Assembly: GCF_016101585.1 (NCBI RefSeq)
Contig: NZ_JACFQG010000003.1
Location: 63,826 to 127,825, forward strand
Source of the DNA: Bifidobacterium polysaccharolyticum
GTDB taxonomy: Bacteria > Actinomycetota > Actinomycetes > Actinomycetales > Bifidobacteriaceae
Direction of reading: 5' to 3'
Length of the DNA stretch: 64,000 nucleotides
Position 1 is the first letter of the stretch, and every line of letters starts with the position of its first letter. This document shows positions 52,944 to 61,334 of this stretch, piece by piece. The notes beneath the pieces were generated by a model. It was not told where the DNA came from. It saw only the letters and a list, made by a program, of their open reading frames with translations, and did not search any database. The position numbers were made by a program, and so were the translations under genes.

Positions 52944-53747
52944 ATGAGCCAGGTTGCTAGAGTGGAATTCGTGAAAAACGCGAGGAAACCTGATGACGAA
53001 ACGGCTGCAGAAGGCACCCTGCATGATCGGCTGCTGGATCAGTGGGGGGCGGCCATCGTAGATGGCACCATCGCTCCGGGAGACCGGCTGCCCGCCCCCG
53101 ACCTGGATAGCCAGAGGCCTTCGCGCACGGTCACCCGCGAGGTCACCAGGGTTCTTGAGGCCATGGGTCTGGTCACTGTCAAACGCAAGGTCGGTGCCAC
53201 AGTCAATCCTCGTCAACTCTGGAATATTTATGATCCACAGGTGATCGAGTGGAGACTGCGCGGACCTGACCGGGGACGGACCTTGCATGAGCTGTCTGAG
53301 CTCAGGGCATGCGTGGAGCCCATGGCTGCCCAGCTGGCGGCCGGCAACGCTGATCAGGATCAATGGGCGAAGCTGACGCGGGCCGCCATTGATATGGTGG
53401 CCAACGCTGACCGGGCCGACGGGCCGGACTATCTTCGGGCTGACGAAACGTTTCATCGAACCCTGCTTGAGGCATCGGGCAACGCTATGTTCGCGGCCTT
53501 GGGCGATGTGATTGCATCAGTGCTGTCTGGGCGGACCCGGCATGAGCTTATGCCCAGGAAGGCCGATGAGAAGGCACTGCGGCTGCATGGCGACGTAGCT
53601 GCACTGATACGTCGGGGCGATGCGGAGGGGGCCCGCCACGCCATGGATTGGATCGTTGACGAATCCGATCGGGCTGTCGAACAAATGACAAGAAAGGACT
53701 CCGAAGACTCCGCTCCTGCTGCGGATAAGGAATCTTCGGAGTCCTGA
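52944..53747 (+). CDS. GntR-family (FCD) regulator, probable gluconate regulator
   Basis: About 267 residues. The winged helix spans ~28-95: LHDRLLDQWGAAIVDGTIAPGDRLPAPDL, then SRTVTREVTRVLEAMGLVTVKRKVGATV. The FCD effector domain has ELSELRACVEPMAAQLAA, the metal-site DETFHRTLLEASGN and a final HGDVAALIRRGDAEGARHAM. The start is uncertain: TTG 52938, ATG 52944 and GTG 52962 or 52971 are all in frame, and none has a strong ribosome site. Divergent from the gluconate operon it probably controls. Confidence 0.88.
   Translation: MSQVARVEFVKNARKPDDETAAEGTLHDRLLDQWGAAIVDGTIAPGDRLPAPDLDSQRPSRTVTREVTRVLEAMGLVTVKRKVGATVNPRQLWNIYDPQVIEWRLRGPDRGRTLHELSELRACVEPMAAQLAAGNADQDQWAKLTRAAIDMVANADRADGPDYLRADETFHRTLLEASGNAMFAALGDVIASVLSGRTRHELMPRKADEKALRLHGDVAALIRRGDAEGARHAMDWIVDESDRAVEQMTRKDSEDSAPAADKESSES
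53696..53744 (+). other. Perfect 12-bp inverted repeat spanning the GntR gene 3' end
   Basis: GGACTCCGAAGA (53696-53707) and TCTTCGGAGTCC (53733-53744) lie inside the last codons of the regulator gene. They encode the repetitive acidic DSEDS/ESSES tail. No T run follows. It may act as a bidirectional stop or transcript-end stem between convergent genes. Confidence 0.5.
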
Positions 53748-53776
53748 GATCTGTAGAGGCTCTTGGTGCAGAAGGC

Positions 53777-54568
53777 TCAGTTCAGTTTCGAGGCGGCATC
53801 AGCGTCCAGGAGCCAGAGGGTCTCCAGAGTGCCCCTGGCATAAGAAGAGGGGACATGGGGATCGTCTGTGGTTCCCAGGGCAGCAGCCACGGCCGAAGCC
53901 TTCTCAGCGGTTGAGGTGAACAGCCAGACCTTGGGGGTCCGGCGGATGAATGGCGTGGTCATGGTGACCCTGAGCGGGGGCAGCTTGGGGGAGTTGCTGA
54001 CACCCGTCACCAGCAGATCGTCGTCCTGCAGCCTGACCTCAGGACGGTCGGGGAAGAGGGAGGCATAGTGGCCGTCAGGGCCCACGCCAAAGACAGCCAG
54101 ATCCATCCGGCCCTCAGGGCCCAGCTGGTCGATGATCTCCTGCTGATATGTGGCTGCCGCTTGGGTCAGAGCCCGTTCGTTCTCCTCCTGGTCGGCGGCC
54201 TCAACCTGAGCTGGGCTGCGAGTATCCACGGGCATGGAATGTACATTGGCCTGCGGCAGCAGCCCCTGGTCGATCAGCGAGCCATACCAGGCCCGCCGTG
54301 CCTGTTCGTCGTTGCGGTCCGGATCTTCCAGGCCCACGAACCGCTCATCGCTCCACCAGAGGTGGACCCGGCTCCAGTCCACGCTCTGGCTCAGGGGATC
54401 AGCGCCCATCAGGGCATAGACATCCGCCGCATCTCGCCCGCCGGTCAGCGCCAGGTCGGCCCGGTCCTGACGGGCCAGAAGGTCTCCCAGCTCCAGCAGG
54501 ATGCGGGCTGCTGTAGCTTGGTTGAGCAGCTCGGTTGTGGCATAGGTAACGATACGACGCTCGGTCAT
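53777..54568 (-). CDS. pgl: 6-Phosphogluconolactonase
   Basis: A 263-residue DevB/NagB-like lactonase hydrolysing 6-phosphogluconolactone. LALTGGRDAADVYALM is the phosphate-binding start, HLWWSDERFVGLEDPDRNDEQARRAW the conserved substrate region, and DLAVFGVGPDGHYASLFPDRPE the catalytic region. GAGGAGG precedes the ATG at 54568. Third gene of zwf-opcA-pgl. Confidence 0.95.
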   Translation of the reverse strand: MTERRIVTYATTELLNQATAARILLELGDLLARQDRADLALTGGRDAADVYALMGADPLSQSVDWSRVHLWWSDERFVGLEDPDRNDEQARRAWYGSLIDQGLLPQANVHSMPVDTRSPAQVEAADQEENERALTQAAATYQQEIIDQLGPEGRMDLAVFGVGPDGHYASLFPDRPEVRLQDDDLLVTGVSNSPKLPPLRVTMTTPFIRRTPKVWLFTSTAEKASAVAAALGTTDDPHVPSSYARGTLETLWLLDADAASKLN

Positions 54569-54648
54569 CTGATCCTCCTCGCATGCAGGTGATGCTTGCC
54601 TCAGCCTACACCCCTGTGTTTGCATATGAATTCAGTCGCTGCCGGGGC

Positions 54649-55656
54649 CTACTGGTGGTCGACCATTCCCCAGCCGGCGTGGATGACCTCCTGATAGACC
54701 TCGTCAGGATCCAACCGACCCAGTTCCTCGCTCATGCAGTCCACAGCGGTGCGCAGGGGCATGGAAATGGTCTGTGAAGCTTGCCCAGGTTGGTTGATTC
54801 GGGCCTGGTCGTCATTGTGGCGCTCCATGCTCATGATTCCGTCCGGGCGTTCGAAGTAGACGCCGGTGACGGCCTGGGCCTTCGGATCGCGCTCGACGGT
54901 GACCGGCACTTTAAGTTTCAGTGCCAACCAGGAGGCCAAGAGTTCCAATGGCAGGTAGTGGGCCTGGCCGGTCACCCTGACCGAACGGATGGGCAGGTGG
55001 GGCGGCTGCTGCACCATTGAGGTCAGCTGTGCCCGCCAGATGGTGATCCTGGTCCAGGACAGGTCCACGTCCTGAGCGCGCGAATGGGCCAGCAGCCCAG
55101 CGAAGGCAGCCTGGCGATCGTCGGCCTCCATGGCATCGGTGATTCTGCTTGCGGCCATGGTCCCGATGGAATCCTGCGAGGGATCCAGTGGCGGATTGGT
55201 AGGCCACCAAACCACCAGAGGGGCATCCGGCACCAGGAGTGGGATGACCAGAGCATCTGAATGGTTCAGCAGAGCCCCCACTGGTCGCAGGACCACTACC
55301 TCGCCGGCACCGGCATCCGAGCCGAAGCGGATCTCGGCATCCAGTGTGCGGTCGCCGTCATGGTCGGTGTTCTTGTAGGAGACGCAGTCTTCAGAGGACT
55401 GTGCTGCAGCGAACTTCTGATCCGCTTCCTGCTCGGCCTGATGGTCTTCGGCGTCGGTCACCATGGCGATAACCCGGCAGGGGTGTTCGCGGCTTGCGGC
55501 GTTTACGGTTTCCAGGGCCGTCTCCAGATGGGCCTGCTCGGTGACGATGACCAGGGTCAGCACCCGTCCCTGGGCCGCCTCTCCCCGCTCCACGTGGAGC
55601 TCGTCAATCTCCCGGGCGATGGCGGAGGTAGTGGTGTTGTTCAGTCTGACGATCAT
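54649..55656 (-). CDS. opcA: OpcA, glucose-6-phosphate dehydrogenase assembly protein
   Basis: A 335-residue protein that activates G6PDH in actinobacteria and cyanobacteria. VLTLVIVTEQAHLETALETVNAASREHPCRVIAM, VVVLRPVGALLNHSDALVIPLLVPDAPLVVWWPTNPP and DLSWTRITIWRAQLTS are the family blocks. GGAGGATGCC precedes the ATG, and it overlaps the zwf stop by 4 bp, so the two are translationally coupled. Confidence 0.94.
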   Translation of the reverse strand: MIVRLNNTTTSAIAREIDELHVERGEAAQGRVLTLVIVTEQAHLETALETVNAASREHPCRVIAMVTDAEDHQAEQEADQKFAAAQSSEDCVSYKNTDHDGDRTLDAEIRFGSDAGAGEVVVLRPVGALLNHSDALVIPLLVPDAPLVVWWPTNPPLDPSQDSIGTMAASRITDAMEADDRQAAFAGLLAHSRAQDVDLSWTRITIWRAQLTSMVQQPPHLPIRSVRVTGQAHYLPLELLASWLALKLKVPVTVERDPKAQAVTGVYFERPDGIMSMERHNDDQARINQPGQASQTISMPLRTAVDCMSEELGRLDPDEVYQEVIHAGWGMVDHQ

Positions 55657-57245
55657 GGCATCCTCCAGTGGTATCCGTCGCGGGCCAGCATCAGATCTGC
55701 CTCCCGCGGACCCCATGTGCCGGCGCGGTAGGGCTGGGGCTGGCCCTGTCCGGCCCAGTACTCCTCGATGGGGTCCAGGATCTTCCAGGACAGATTGACC
55801 TCCTCGGTGGTGGGGAAGAGGGGCGGGTCTCCCAGGAGCACGTCCAGGATCAGCCGCTCATAGGCCTCCGGGGAGGCCTCGGTGAAGGAACGCCCGTAGG
55901 AGAAGTCCATGTTGACGTCACGCACCTCCATGGCCGAGCCAGGGGTCTTGGCCCCGAAACGCAGGGTCACGCCCTCATCAGGCTGTACGCGGATGACCAC
56001 GGCGTTGGCGCCCAGTTCCCGGGTGGCTGTGGCTTCGAAGGGCAGGTGGGGGGCGCGCTTGAAGACGATGGCGATCTCGCTGACCCGCTTGCCCAGGCGC
56101 TTGCCTGTCCGCAGGTAGAAGGGGACGCCGGCCCAGCGGCGGGTGTCCACATCCAGCCTGATGGCCGCGTAGGTTTCGGTGGTGGAGGAGGGATCGATCC
56201 CGTCCTCGTCCAGGTAGCCGACCACGTGCTGGGAGCCCTGCCAACCGGCTGTGTACTGGCCTCGAGCGGTGTGGGCCGCCAGGTCCTTGGGAAGGCGGAC
56301 AGCTGAGAGGATCTTGGTCTTTTCAGCCGTCAGATCTGAAGCCGAGAAGGAGACCGGCTCCTCCATGGCCGTCAGGGCCATCAGCTGCAGGAGGTGGTTC
56401 TGGATGACATCCCGGGCTGCTCCGATTCCGTCGTAGTAGCCGGCCCTGCCGCCGATGCCCATGTCCTCGGCCATGGTGATCTGCACGTGGGAAACGTAGT
56501 TGGAGTTCCAGACCGGCTCGAACATCATGTTGGCAAAGCGCAAGGCCAGGATGTTCTGCACGGTCTCCTTGCCCAGATAGTGGTCGATGCGGAAGACCGA
56601 ATCCGGCTCGAAGACCTCGGAGACCACTCGGTCCAGCGCCTTGGCCGAGGCCAGGTCGTGACCGAAGGGTTTCTCGATGATGACGCGGCGCCAGGCCCCT
56701 TCCGTGGAGTGGGAGAGCCCCGACTCGGCCAGCTGACGGGCCACCTGGGGGAAGGCCTTGGGCGGCACCGACATGTAGAAGGCATGGTTGCCACGGGTGC
56801 CACGGACCCGGTCCAGCTCAGAGACGGTGGCCGACAGGTGGCGGAAGGCCTCGGCATCGTCGAAGCTGCCTTTGACGAAGCGCATGCCCTGGCTCAGATG
56901 TCGCCAGGTGGATTCGTTGAAGGGGGTGCGGCAGTGGGCGCGGACGTTCTCTTCCGCAAAGGCGACGAATTGCTGGTCGCTCCAGTCGCGCCGTCCGAAT
57001 CCGATCAGCCCGAAACTGGCTGGCAGCAGTCCCCGGTTGGCCAGGTCATAGACGGCCGGCAAGAGCTTTTTCTTGGCCAGATCTCCGGTGACGCCGAAGA
57101 TGACCAATGAGCTGGGTCCTGCGATGCGCGGCATGCGCAGATCGCGCGGGTCCAGCAGGGGGTTGTGCCAGGGCGCCTGTCGGCCGCCGTCCTCGTCGGG
57201 GGGAGTGGGCTGGTCGGCGGAGCGCACAAGTGGTGAAGTGTCCAT
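55653..57245 (-). CDS. zwf: Glucose-6-phosphate dehydrogenase
   Basis: A 530-residue enzyme making 6-phosphogluconolactone and NADPH. Cofactor motif VIFGVTGDLAKKKLLPAVYDL; active-site RIDHYLGKETVQNILALRFAN (~216); FYLRTGKRLGKRVSEIAIVFK near the C-terminal domain. GAGGAGCAC precedes the ATG at 57245; the longer upstream frame is not used. First gene of the zwf-opcA-pgl operon. Confidence 0.96.
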   Translation of the reverse strand: MDTSPLVRSADQPTPPDEDGGRQAPWHNPLLDPRDLRMPRIAGPSSLVIFGVTGDLAKKKLLPAVYDLANRGLLPASFGLIGFGRRDWSDQQFVAFAEENVRAHCRTPFNESTWRHLSQGMRFVKGSFDDAEAFRHLSATVSELDRVRGTRGNHAFYMSVPPKAFPQVARQLAESGLSHSTEGAWRRVIIEKPFGHDLASAKALDRVVSEVFEPDSVFRIDHYLGKETVQNILALRFANMMFEPVWNSNYVSHVQITMAEDMGIGGRAGYYDGIGAARDVIQNHLLQLMALTAMEEPVSFSASDLTAEKTKILSAVRLPKDLAAHTARGQYTAGWQGSQHVVGYLDEDGIDPSSTTETYAAIRLDVDTRRWAGVPFYLRTGKRLGKRVSEIAIVFKRAPHLPFEATATRELGANAVVIRVQPDEGVTLRFGAKTPGSAMEVRDVNMDFSYGRSFTEASPEAYERLILDVLLGDPPLFPTTEEVNLSWKILDPIEEYWAGQGQPQPYRAGTWGPREADLMLARDGYHWRMP

Positions 57246-57367
57246 AGTGCTCCTCGTGAAATACCGTGGCTCCCAGTGTACTGTCGGCAGCAGAAGGGCA
57301 GGGCTGATTATCCGCTGAAGTGTGCATAAGCGTCGCAAAGGTCACATTTGCGGCAAGGATCCCTAGA

Positions 57368-58033
57368 ATGGTCGGTATGATTCCCAATGTTCCCATGGCT
57401 GAGGCCCTGCATCGTCAGTATGCGCCCTCCCAAGCCGCCTATGAACTGATACACACCCACTGCCAGATCATTGCCGCGCTCGCGGTGCGCATGACCGACC
57501 AGGTCAACGAGCGCCTGTCGCGTGGCGATGACCCTGACGGGGTCCTGCCCGAGCGGCCGCTTGATCGTGACCTGGTCCGCACGGGCGCCTTGCTGCACGA
57601 CATCGGCACCTATCGTATCCTGAAGTACGACGGTTCTCAGGGCCGGCCCCTGACCTTCCAGGGTGAGCGGTACATCGAGCACGGGCTGGAGGGCTATCGC
57701 CTGCTGCTGGACGCTGGCGTGGACGAGTCGGTGGCCCAGTTCGCCCGCAATCATACCGGGGTTGGGCTGACCCGCCGCCAGGTGGAGGAGGAGCACCTGA
57801 ACCTGCCGCCGGACGACTACCTGCCGGTCAATCCTGAGCAGGAGGTGGTCATGTATGCGGACAAGTTCCACAGCAAGCACCAGCCGCCTATCTTCGTCTC
57901 CGAGCCTACTGCCGCCAAGCGCACGGCCAAATATGGTCCCGACAATCTGGCCCGTTGGAGGCAACTGGTGGCCCGATACGGGGTGCCGGACCTGCAGCCC
58001 CTTGCTAAGTACTACGGCATGACCATCGTCTGA
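57368..58033 (+). CDS. HD-domain phosphohydrolase-like protein
   Basis: A 221-residue protein with the HD metal signature: IHTHCQIIAALAVRM (first His), LLHDIGTYRI (His-Asp), ARNHTGVGLTRRQVEEE (His), and MYADKFHSKH (final Asp). Such stand-alone HD proteins are predicted nucleotide or phosphate-ester hydrolases; the substrate is unknown. The start at 57368 follows AAGGA. Divergent from zwf and overlapping the convergent ATP-grasp gene by 22 bp. Confidence 0.85.
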   Translation: MVGMIPNVPMAEALHRQYAPSQAAYELIHTHCQIIAALAVRMTDQVNERLSRGDDPDGVLPERPLDRDLVRTGALLHDIGTYRILKYDGSQGRPLTFQGERYIEHGLEGYRLLLDAGVDESVAQFARNHTGVGLTRRQVEEEHLNLPPDDYLPVNPEQEVVMYADKFHSKHQPPIFVSEPTAAKRTAKYGPDNLARWRQLVARYGVPDLQPLAKYYGMTIV

Positions 58034-58893
58034 TCCGGTCGGGTCGACCCCCAGGAACTGCGGAAACGACCAGCGAATTCGCGCGCCATCCACGGGTCTG
58101 GTTGATAGGGGTCGACTGGATCGGTCCGGCAGTTCGCGACGGCTTTCAGGAAAGAGATCATGCCCTGTGGCCCGTAAGCGTAAGGGGCTGCGCACCAGAC
58201 CGGGTTTCCCTCCAAAATCAGCGGCCGATCCGACCCACGGAGGAAGGCCAGGTCCACGCTGATTGGAGCAGAAGATCGACCATTGGCTGCCTGGAGGGCG
58301 CAGTCCTCGGCGATTGTTCGGTGTTTGGGATCGAAAACTGCACCGTCAAAAATCGTGGTGATGGCCCTAGAGCCCTCACCTTCATGCAGGCAGTATCCGC
58401 TGGATGCTGCAATCCGTCCCTTGTTGATGATGACCCGCCACTCCTCTTGGATATCGGGCAGGTGGGTCTGGATGCGAATCAACGATTGCGCAGGGGCCGT
58501 CCGCAGCTTGCTCTGCAGATCTTCAAGGTTTCGCCGGGCTGCAGGCAGGCCCGATACACGACCGACGGCCAGCTGCGACCAGGGGCGCTGCCCCAAGCCC
58601 GATGGTAGTCGGCGCCAGGCCAGAATGGTTTCGGCCGTTACAGTCAGAATTCTGCGTCCGGTCAGGGACTGGTCCAGATCATCCAGCCACATGGTCGGTG
58701 GGGCTGACAGGGCCCATGAGGGACGGCCGTGGGATACCAGCCAGGCGTTCTGGGCGATCAGCAGCCCTGGGGTGATCCATATGGCTTCCTTGATGCCGAC
58801 TTCCCGAATGGGTCCGAATCCATGGTGATGGTGCAGGATGATTCCCCGTTGCCGATGTGGGTCCTTGTTGCTCAAATCGATTTGTTCGGCCAT
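58012..58893 (-). CDS. ATP-grasp domain protein (R2K/DUF4343-like), uncharacterised
   Basis: A 293-residue protein. The C-terminal half carries an ATP-grasp-like pattern: EEWRVIINKGRIAASSGYCLHEGEG, then ISVDLAFLRGSDRPLILEGNPVWCAAPYAYGP, where Asp-Glu/Asn ligands to Mg-ATP are expected. The N-terminal half has HHHHGFG and AWLVSHGRPSWAL. This resembles the R2K subgroup found near phage and toxin loci, but here it stands alone. No strong ribosome site lies near the ATG at 58893. Family assignment is by motif memory. Confidence 0.65.
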   Translation of the reverse strand: MAEQIDLSNKDPHRQRGIILHHHHGFGPIREVGIKEAIWITPGLLIAQNAWLVSHGRPSWALSAPPTMWLDDLDQSLTGRRILTVTAETILAWRRLPSGLGQRPWSQLAVGRVSGLPAARRNLEDLQSKLRTAPAQSLIRIQTHLPDIQEEWRVIINKGRIAASSGYCLHEGEGSRAITTIFDGAVFDPKHRTIAEDCALQAANGRSSAPISVDLAFLRGSDRPLILEGNPVWCAAPYAYGPQGMISFLKAVANCRTDPVDPYQPDPWMAREFAGRFRSSWGSTRPDQTMVMP

Positions 58894-58975
58894 GACCCGG
58901 GGTATCCACTCCTCATGGGTGATGACCGAACAAATCAGTGCAGTGCCATCCGTCTCCGGTCCGGAAGGCTGAGGC

Positions 58976-60001
58976 TCAATCGACGATGAATCGGTCGTCG
59001 TAGGTGCCCTCGTCTACAGTGTCCGAACCGCCCGAGGTCAGGATGATCACGGTGCAGTCATGACGGCGGGAGACCCGCTTCAGGGTGGCCAGCAGGGTAT
59101 CCCAATCGCCCGGCTCCAGCCCTTCGGTGGGTTCGTCGGCGATAAGCACATCGCACTCGCAGCACAGGGCTCGGGCCACGGAGGCCAGGCGGAAGTCCAG
59201 GTGGCCCAGATCAGCGGTCAGTTTGTCCTGCAGACGCTCCGGGAAGCCGACCTCGTCCAGCAGTTGACGGGCCAGATTGTCCTTGGGGCCCAGGAAGGTG
59301 CGCCCGCTGGCATCCATGGTGTAGACAAGATTCTGCACAGCGGTCAGGTCGTGCCTCAGGGCATCAGTGCCAAAGATGGCCCCAATTTGGTGGCCCCGAT
59401 AGTCGGAGGCCAGCAACTGGCGCAGATCTGTGCCCCGGAAGAGCACACTGCCCTGGGTGGGGGCGCGCAGGCCAGTCATCAAGGCCATCATGGCGGCTCG
59501 TACGGAAGGGGAGGTGGTCTCCACCGAGTAGATGCGGCGACGCTGGAATTCCAGATCGACATCGTCCAGAATCTGTTCGGGGCGACCCTGGATCTTGCGC
59601 GTATAATCCACGTGCTTCAGGGAAAGCACCGGGTAGCCTCCAGGAACCAGCACCCGTTGGTCATCGGTATCCAACAGCGGGTCCTCTTCCTGATCGTCAT
59701 CGGAATCTTCGGTATCTTCGTGCTCGATGACCACTTTGAAGGCAGCCAGCGCGGCATCTTCTTCTGAAGAATTATCCTCCTCGGTCTTTTTGTCCGTCTG
59801 AGTGGTTGCTTCTTCCTTGGATTCCGTTTCCGTCTCCGACCCTGTGTTGGGTTCGGACATGGGTTCGGCGTTGGTGCTCTCGTCGGCTGTTTGCCCAGCT
59901 TCGGCCCTTGTCTGAGCGGCTTGCTTCTGATCGGTCTGTTTCTGATCAGTAGTTGCCTGGGACTCTTCGTCTGGTTGCTGGTCCGATGTCTTTTCGCTCA
60001 T
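58976..60001 (-). CDS. Degenerate ABC ATPase-like protein with acidic N-terminal extension
   Basis: A 341-residue partner of the FtsX-like permease. The first ~115 residues are Glu/Asp/Thr/Gln-rich and low complexity, unusual for such a subunit. The ABC fold is recognisable from LSLKHVDYTRKIQGRPEQILDDVDLEF, then FRGTDLRQL, IFGTDALRHDLTAVQNLV and the Walker B VLIADEPTEGLEPGDWDTLLATL. The Walker A loop reads VETTSPSVRAAMM: no glycines and no Lys. The signature is replaced by LGHLDFRLASVA, and the switch His by LTSGGSD. ATP hydrolysis is therefore doubtful. The start ATG overlaps the permease stop. Confidence 0.85.
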   Translation of the reverse strand: MSEKTSDQQPDEESQATTDQKQTDQKQAAQTRAEAGQTADESTNAEPMSEPNTGSETETESKEEATTQTDKKTEEDNSSEEDAALAAFKVVIEHEDTEDSDDDQEEDPLLDTDDQRVLVPGGYPVLSLKHVDYTRKIQGRPEQILDDVDLEFQRRRIYSVETTSPSVRAAMMALMTGLRAPTQGSVLFRGTDLRQLLASDYRGHQIGAIFGTDALRHDLTAVQNLVYTMDASGRTFLGPKDNLARQLLDEVGFPERLQDKLTADLGHLDFRLASVARALCCECDVLIADEPTEGLEPGDWDTLLATLKRVSRRHDCTVIILTSGGSDTVDEGTYDDRFIVD

Positions 60002-61233
60002 GCCTCGTCCTCCAGGTCGTTGGTGTATAGCTGGGCGGTTCTGAAGGCCGCTACTCTGGCGGCTGCTGCCAGAGCGATGACCAGGCAGGCGGCCAGGCCA
60101 ATCAGGATTATCTTCCAGATCAGGCCAGCATGAGGCATGCTGGCCAGGCTCCCCAGATGGAAGAGCGACCGCCCCAGCGGCCGACTGATCGCGGTGCCCA
60201 GCGCCAGGCCCAGGGCCAGTCCGGGCAGGGTGAGCAAGAGGGTCTCCAAGGCGAACTGCCAGCCCAGCCGGGCCTTGTGGACACCGATGGTGATGGCCAT
60301 GCCGATTTCGTTGGTGCGGCCGTGCAGCATGAGGAATAGGCAACCCAGCAGAATCAGCCCGCCCAGCAGGCAGACCAGGATGATGACAGTTCGCGCCTGG
60401 TCGGCAGCCTGGTGGACCGGCTCCATCCGCCGCTGATAGTCCTTCAGGCTGGGAGAGTCTATGTCGTACTGCGAGGCCTTGAGCCCGTCCTTGCGGAGCT
60501 CCTTGATGAACTTTTGGTAGGTGCTCGGCGAATCCAGAACGAAGGCCACCAGCAGCTCATGGCCAGGGTCACCGGGTTTGCTGGCCGTATCCAACCCCAG
60601 CATGGCAAAGGTGGGATAGGCCGTGTAGATGGCCCGGTTGGCTGCCTGGTCGGCGGCCTTGCGGTAGTGATAGATGCCCGAGACGGTCAGCTTGACCTGC
60701 TGATCCTGCTGGCGGGGATCCTTGATGGTCAGGGTGTCGCCCACCTTGAGCTTGTTGACCTGTGCCATCTGCTTGGAGATCAGCACGGTCTGGGTGCCGG
60801 AGGTATTCTGCGAGGCGTAGTCCAGCCCCTTGCCCTGGTCCAGCACGAAGGGACCATGAGGCAGGGTGGGCTCGGCCTGCTTGTCTGAGACGCCCACCAG
60901 GGAGTAAGTGCCTGACTGGGTCAGTCCCTCCGGGTTGATGTCGGCGGTCTCATGGAAGTAGGCCTTGTACTGCATGCCATCCATCTGCAGGCGCTGGGCG
61001 TACTTGGAATACTCGTTCCAGCCCAGGGGGGAGGCCTTGGTCCCCTTGCGCGGGCTGATGACGGCATCCACCTGTTGGGATTCGTAGTCTGTGGTACGTG
61101 CCTTGGTGTCAGCTTGGAGCACGGTGGCTGCTGCCGTGGCCAGCGCCGCCACGACCAGACAGGCAAGAACCATGACCAGGCTCCGCGCCGCATGCCGCCT
61201 GATGGTGAACCAGGCGTTCTTGAGAACGAACAT
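59998..61233 (-). CDS. FtsX/MacB-like ABC transporter permease
   Basis: A 411-residue membrane protein. It has one N-terminal helix (RSLVMVLACLVVAALATAAATVL), a ~230-residue extracytoplasmic domain, and three C-terminal helices (VIILVCLLGGLILLGCLFLML, then ALETLLLTLPGLALGLALG and IWKIILIGLAACLVIALAAAARVAA). RTNEIGMAITIGVHKARLGWQFALETLLL is the hallmark FtsX loop. The domain contains the MacB-like segment MAQVNKLKVGDTLTIKDPRQQDQQVKLTVSGIY. It is coupled to the degenerate ATPase gene. Confidence 0.9.
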   Translation of the reverse strand: MFVLKNAWFTIRRHAARSLVMVLACLVVAALATAAATVLQADTKARTTDYESQQVDAVISPRKGTKASPLGWNEYSKYAQRLQMDGMQYKAYFHETADINPEGLTQSGTYSLVGVSDKQAEPTLPHGPFVLDQGKGLDYASQNTSGTQTVLISKQMAQVNKLKVGDTLTIKDPRQQDQQVKLTVSGIYHYRKAADQAANRAIYTAYPTFAMLGLDTASKPGDPGHELLVAFVLDSPSTYQKFIKELRKDGLKASQYDIDSPSLKDYQRRMEPVHQAADQARTVIILVCLLGGLILLGCLFLMLHGRTNEIGMAITIGVHKARLGWQFALETLLLTLPGLALGLALGTAISRPLGRSLFHLGSLASMPHAGLIWKIILIGLAACLVIALAAAARVAAFRTAQLYTNDLEDEA

Positions 61234-61270
61234 GACACCCTTCCTGATAGCGTTCCAGGGATGACCGGGC

Positions 61271-61288
61271 GGCCCGCGATGGCGGGCC
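61271..61288. other. Short GC hairpin between MFS and FtsX genes
   Basis: GGCCCGC (61271-61277) pairs with GCGGGCC (61282-61288). No T run on either side, so terminator function is not supported. Confidence 0.35.
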
Positions 61289-61334
61289 TCAAGTCCGGTC
61301 GCCGTCCTCCAGTCTAGCCAGGGACGTTCCCAAG

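Noticed and set aside
61271..61288. Terminator between MFS and FtsX genes
   Set aside because: A GC stem exists but no T run follows on either strand.
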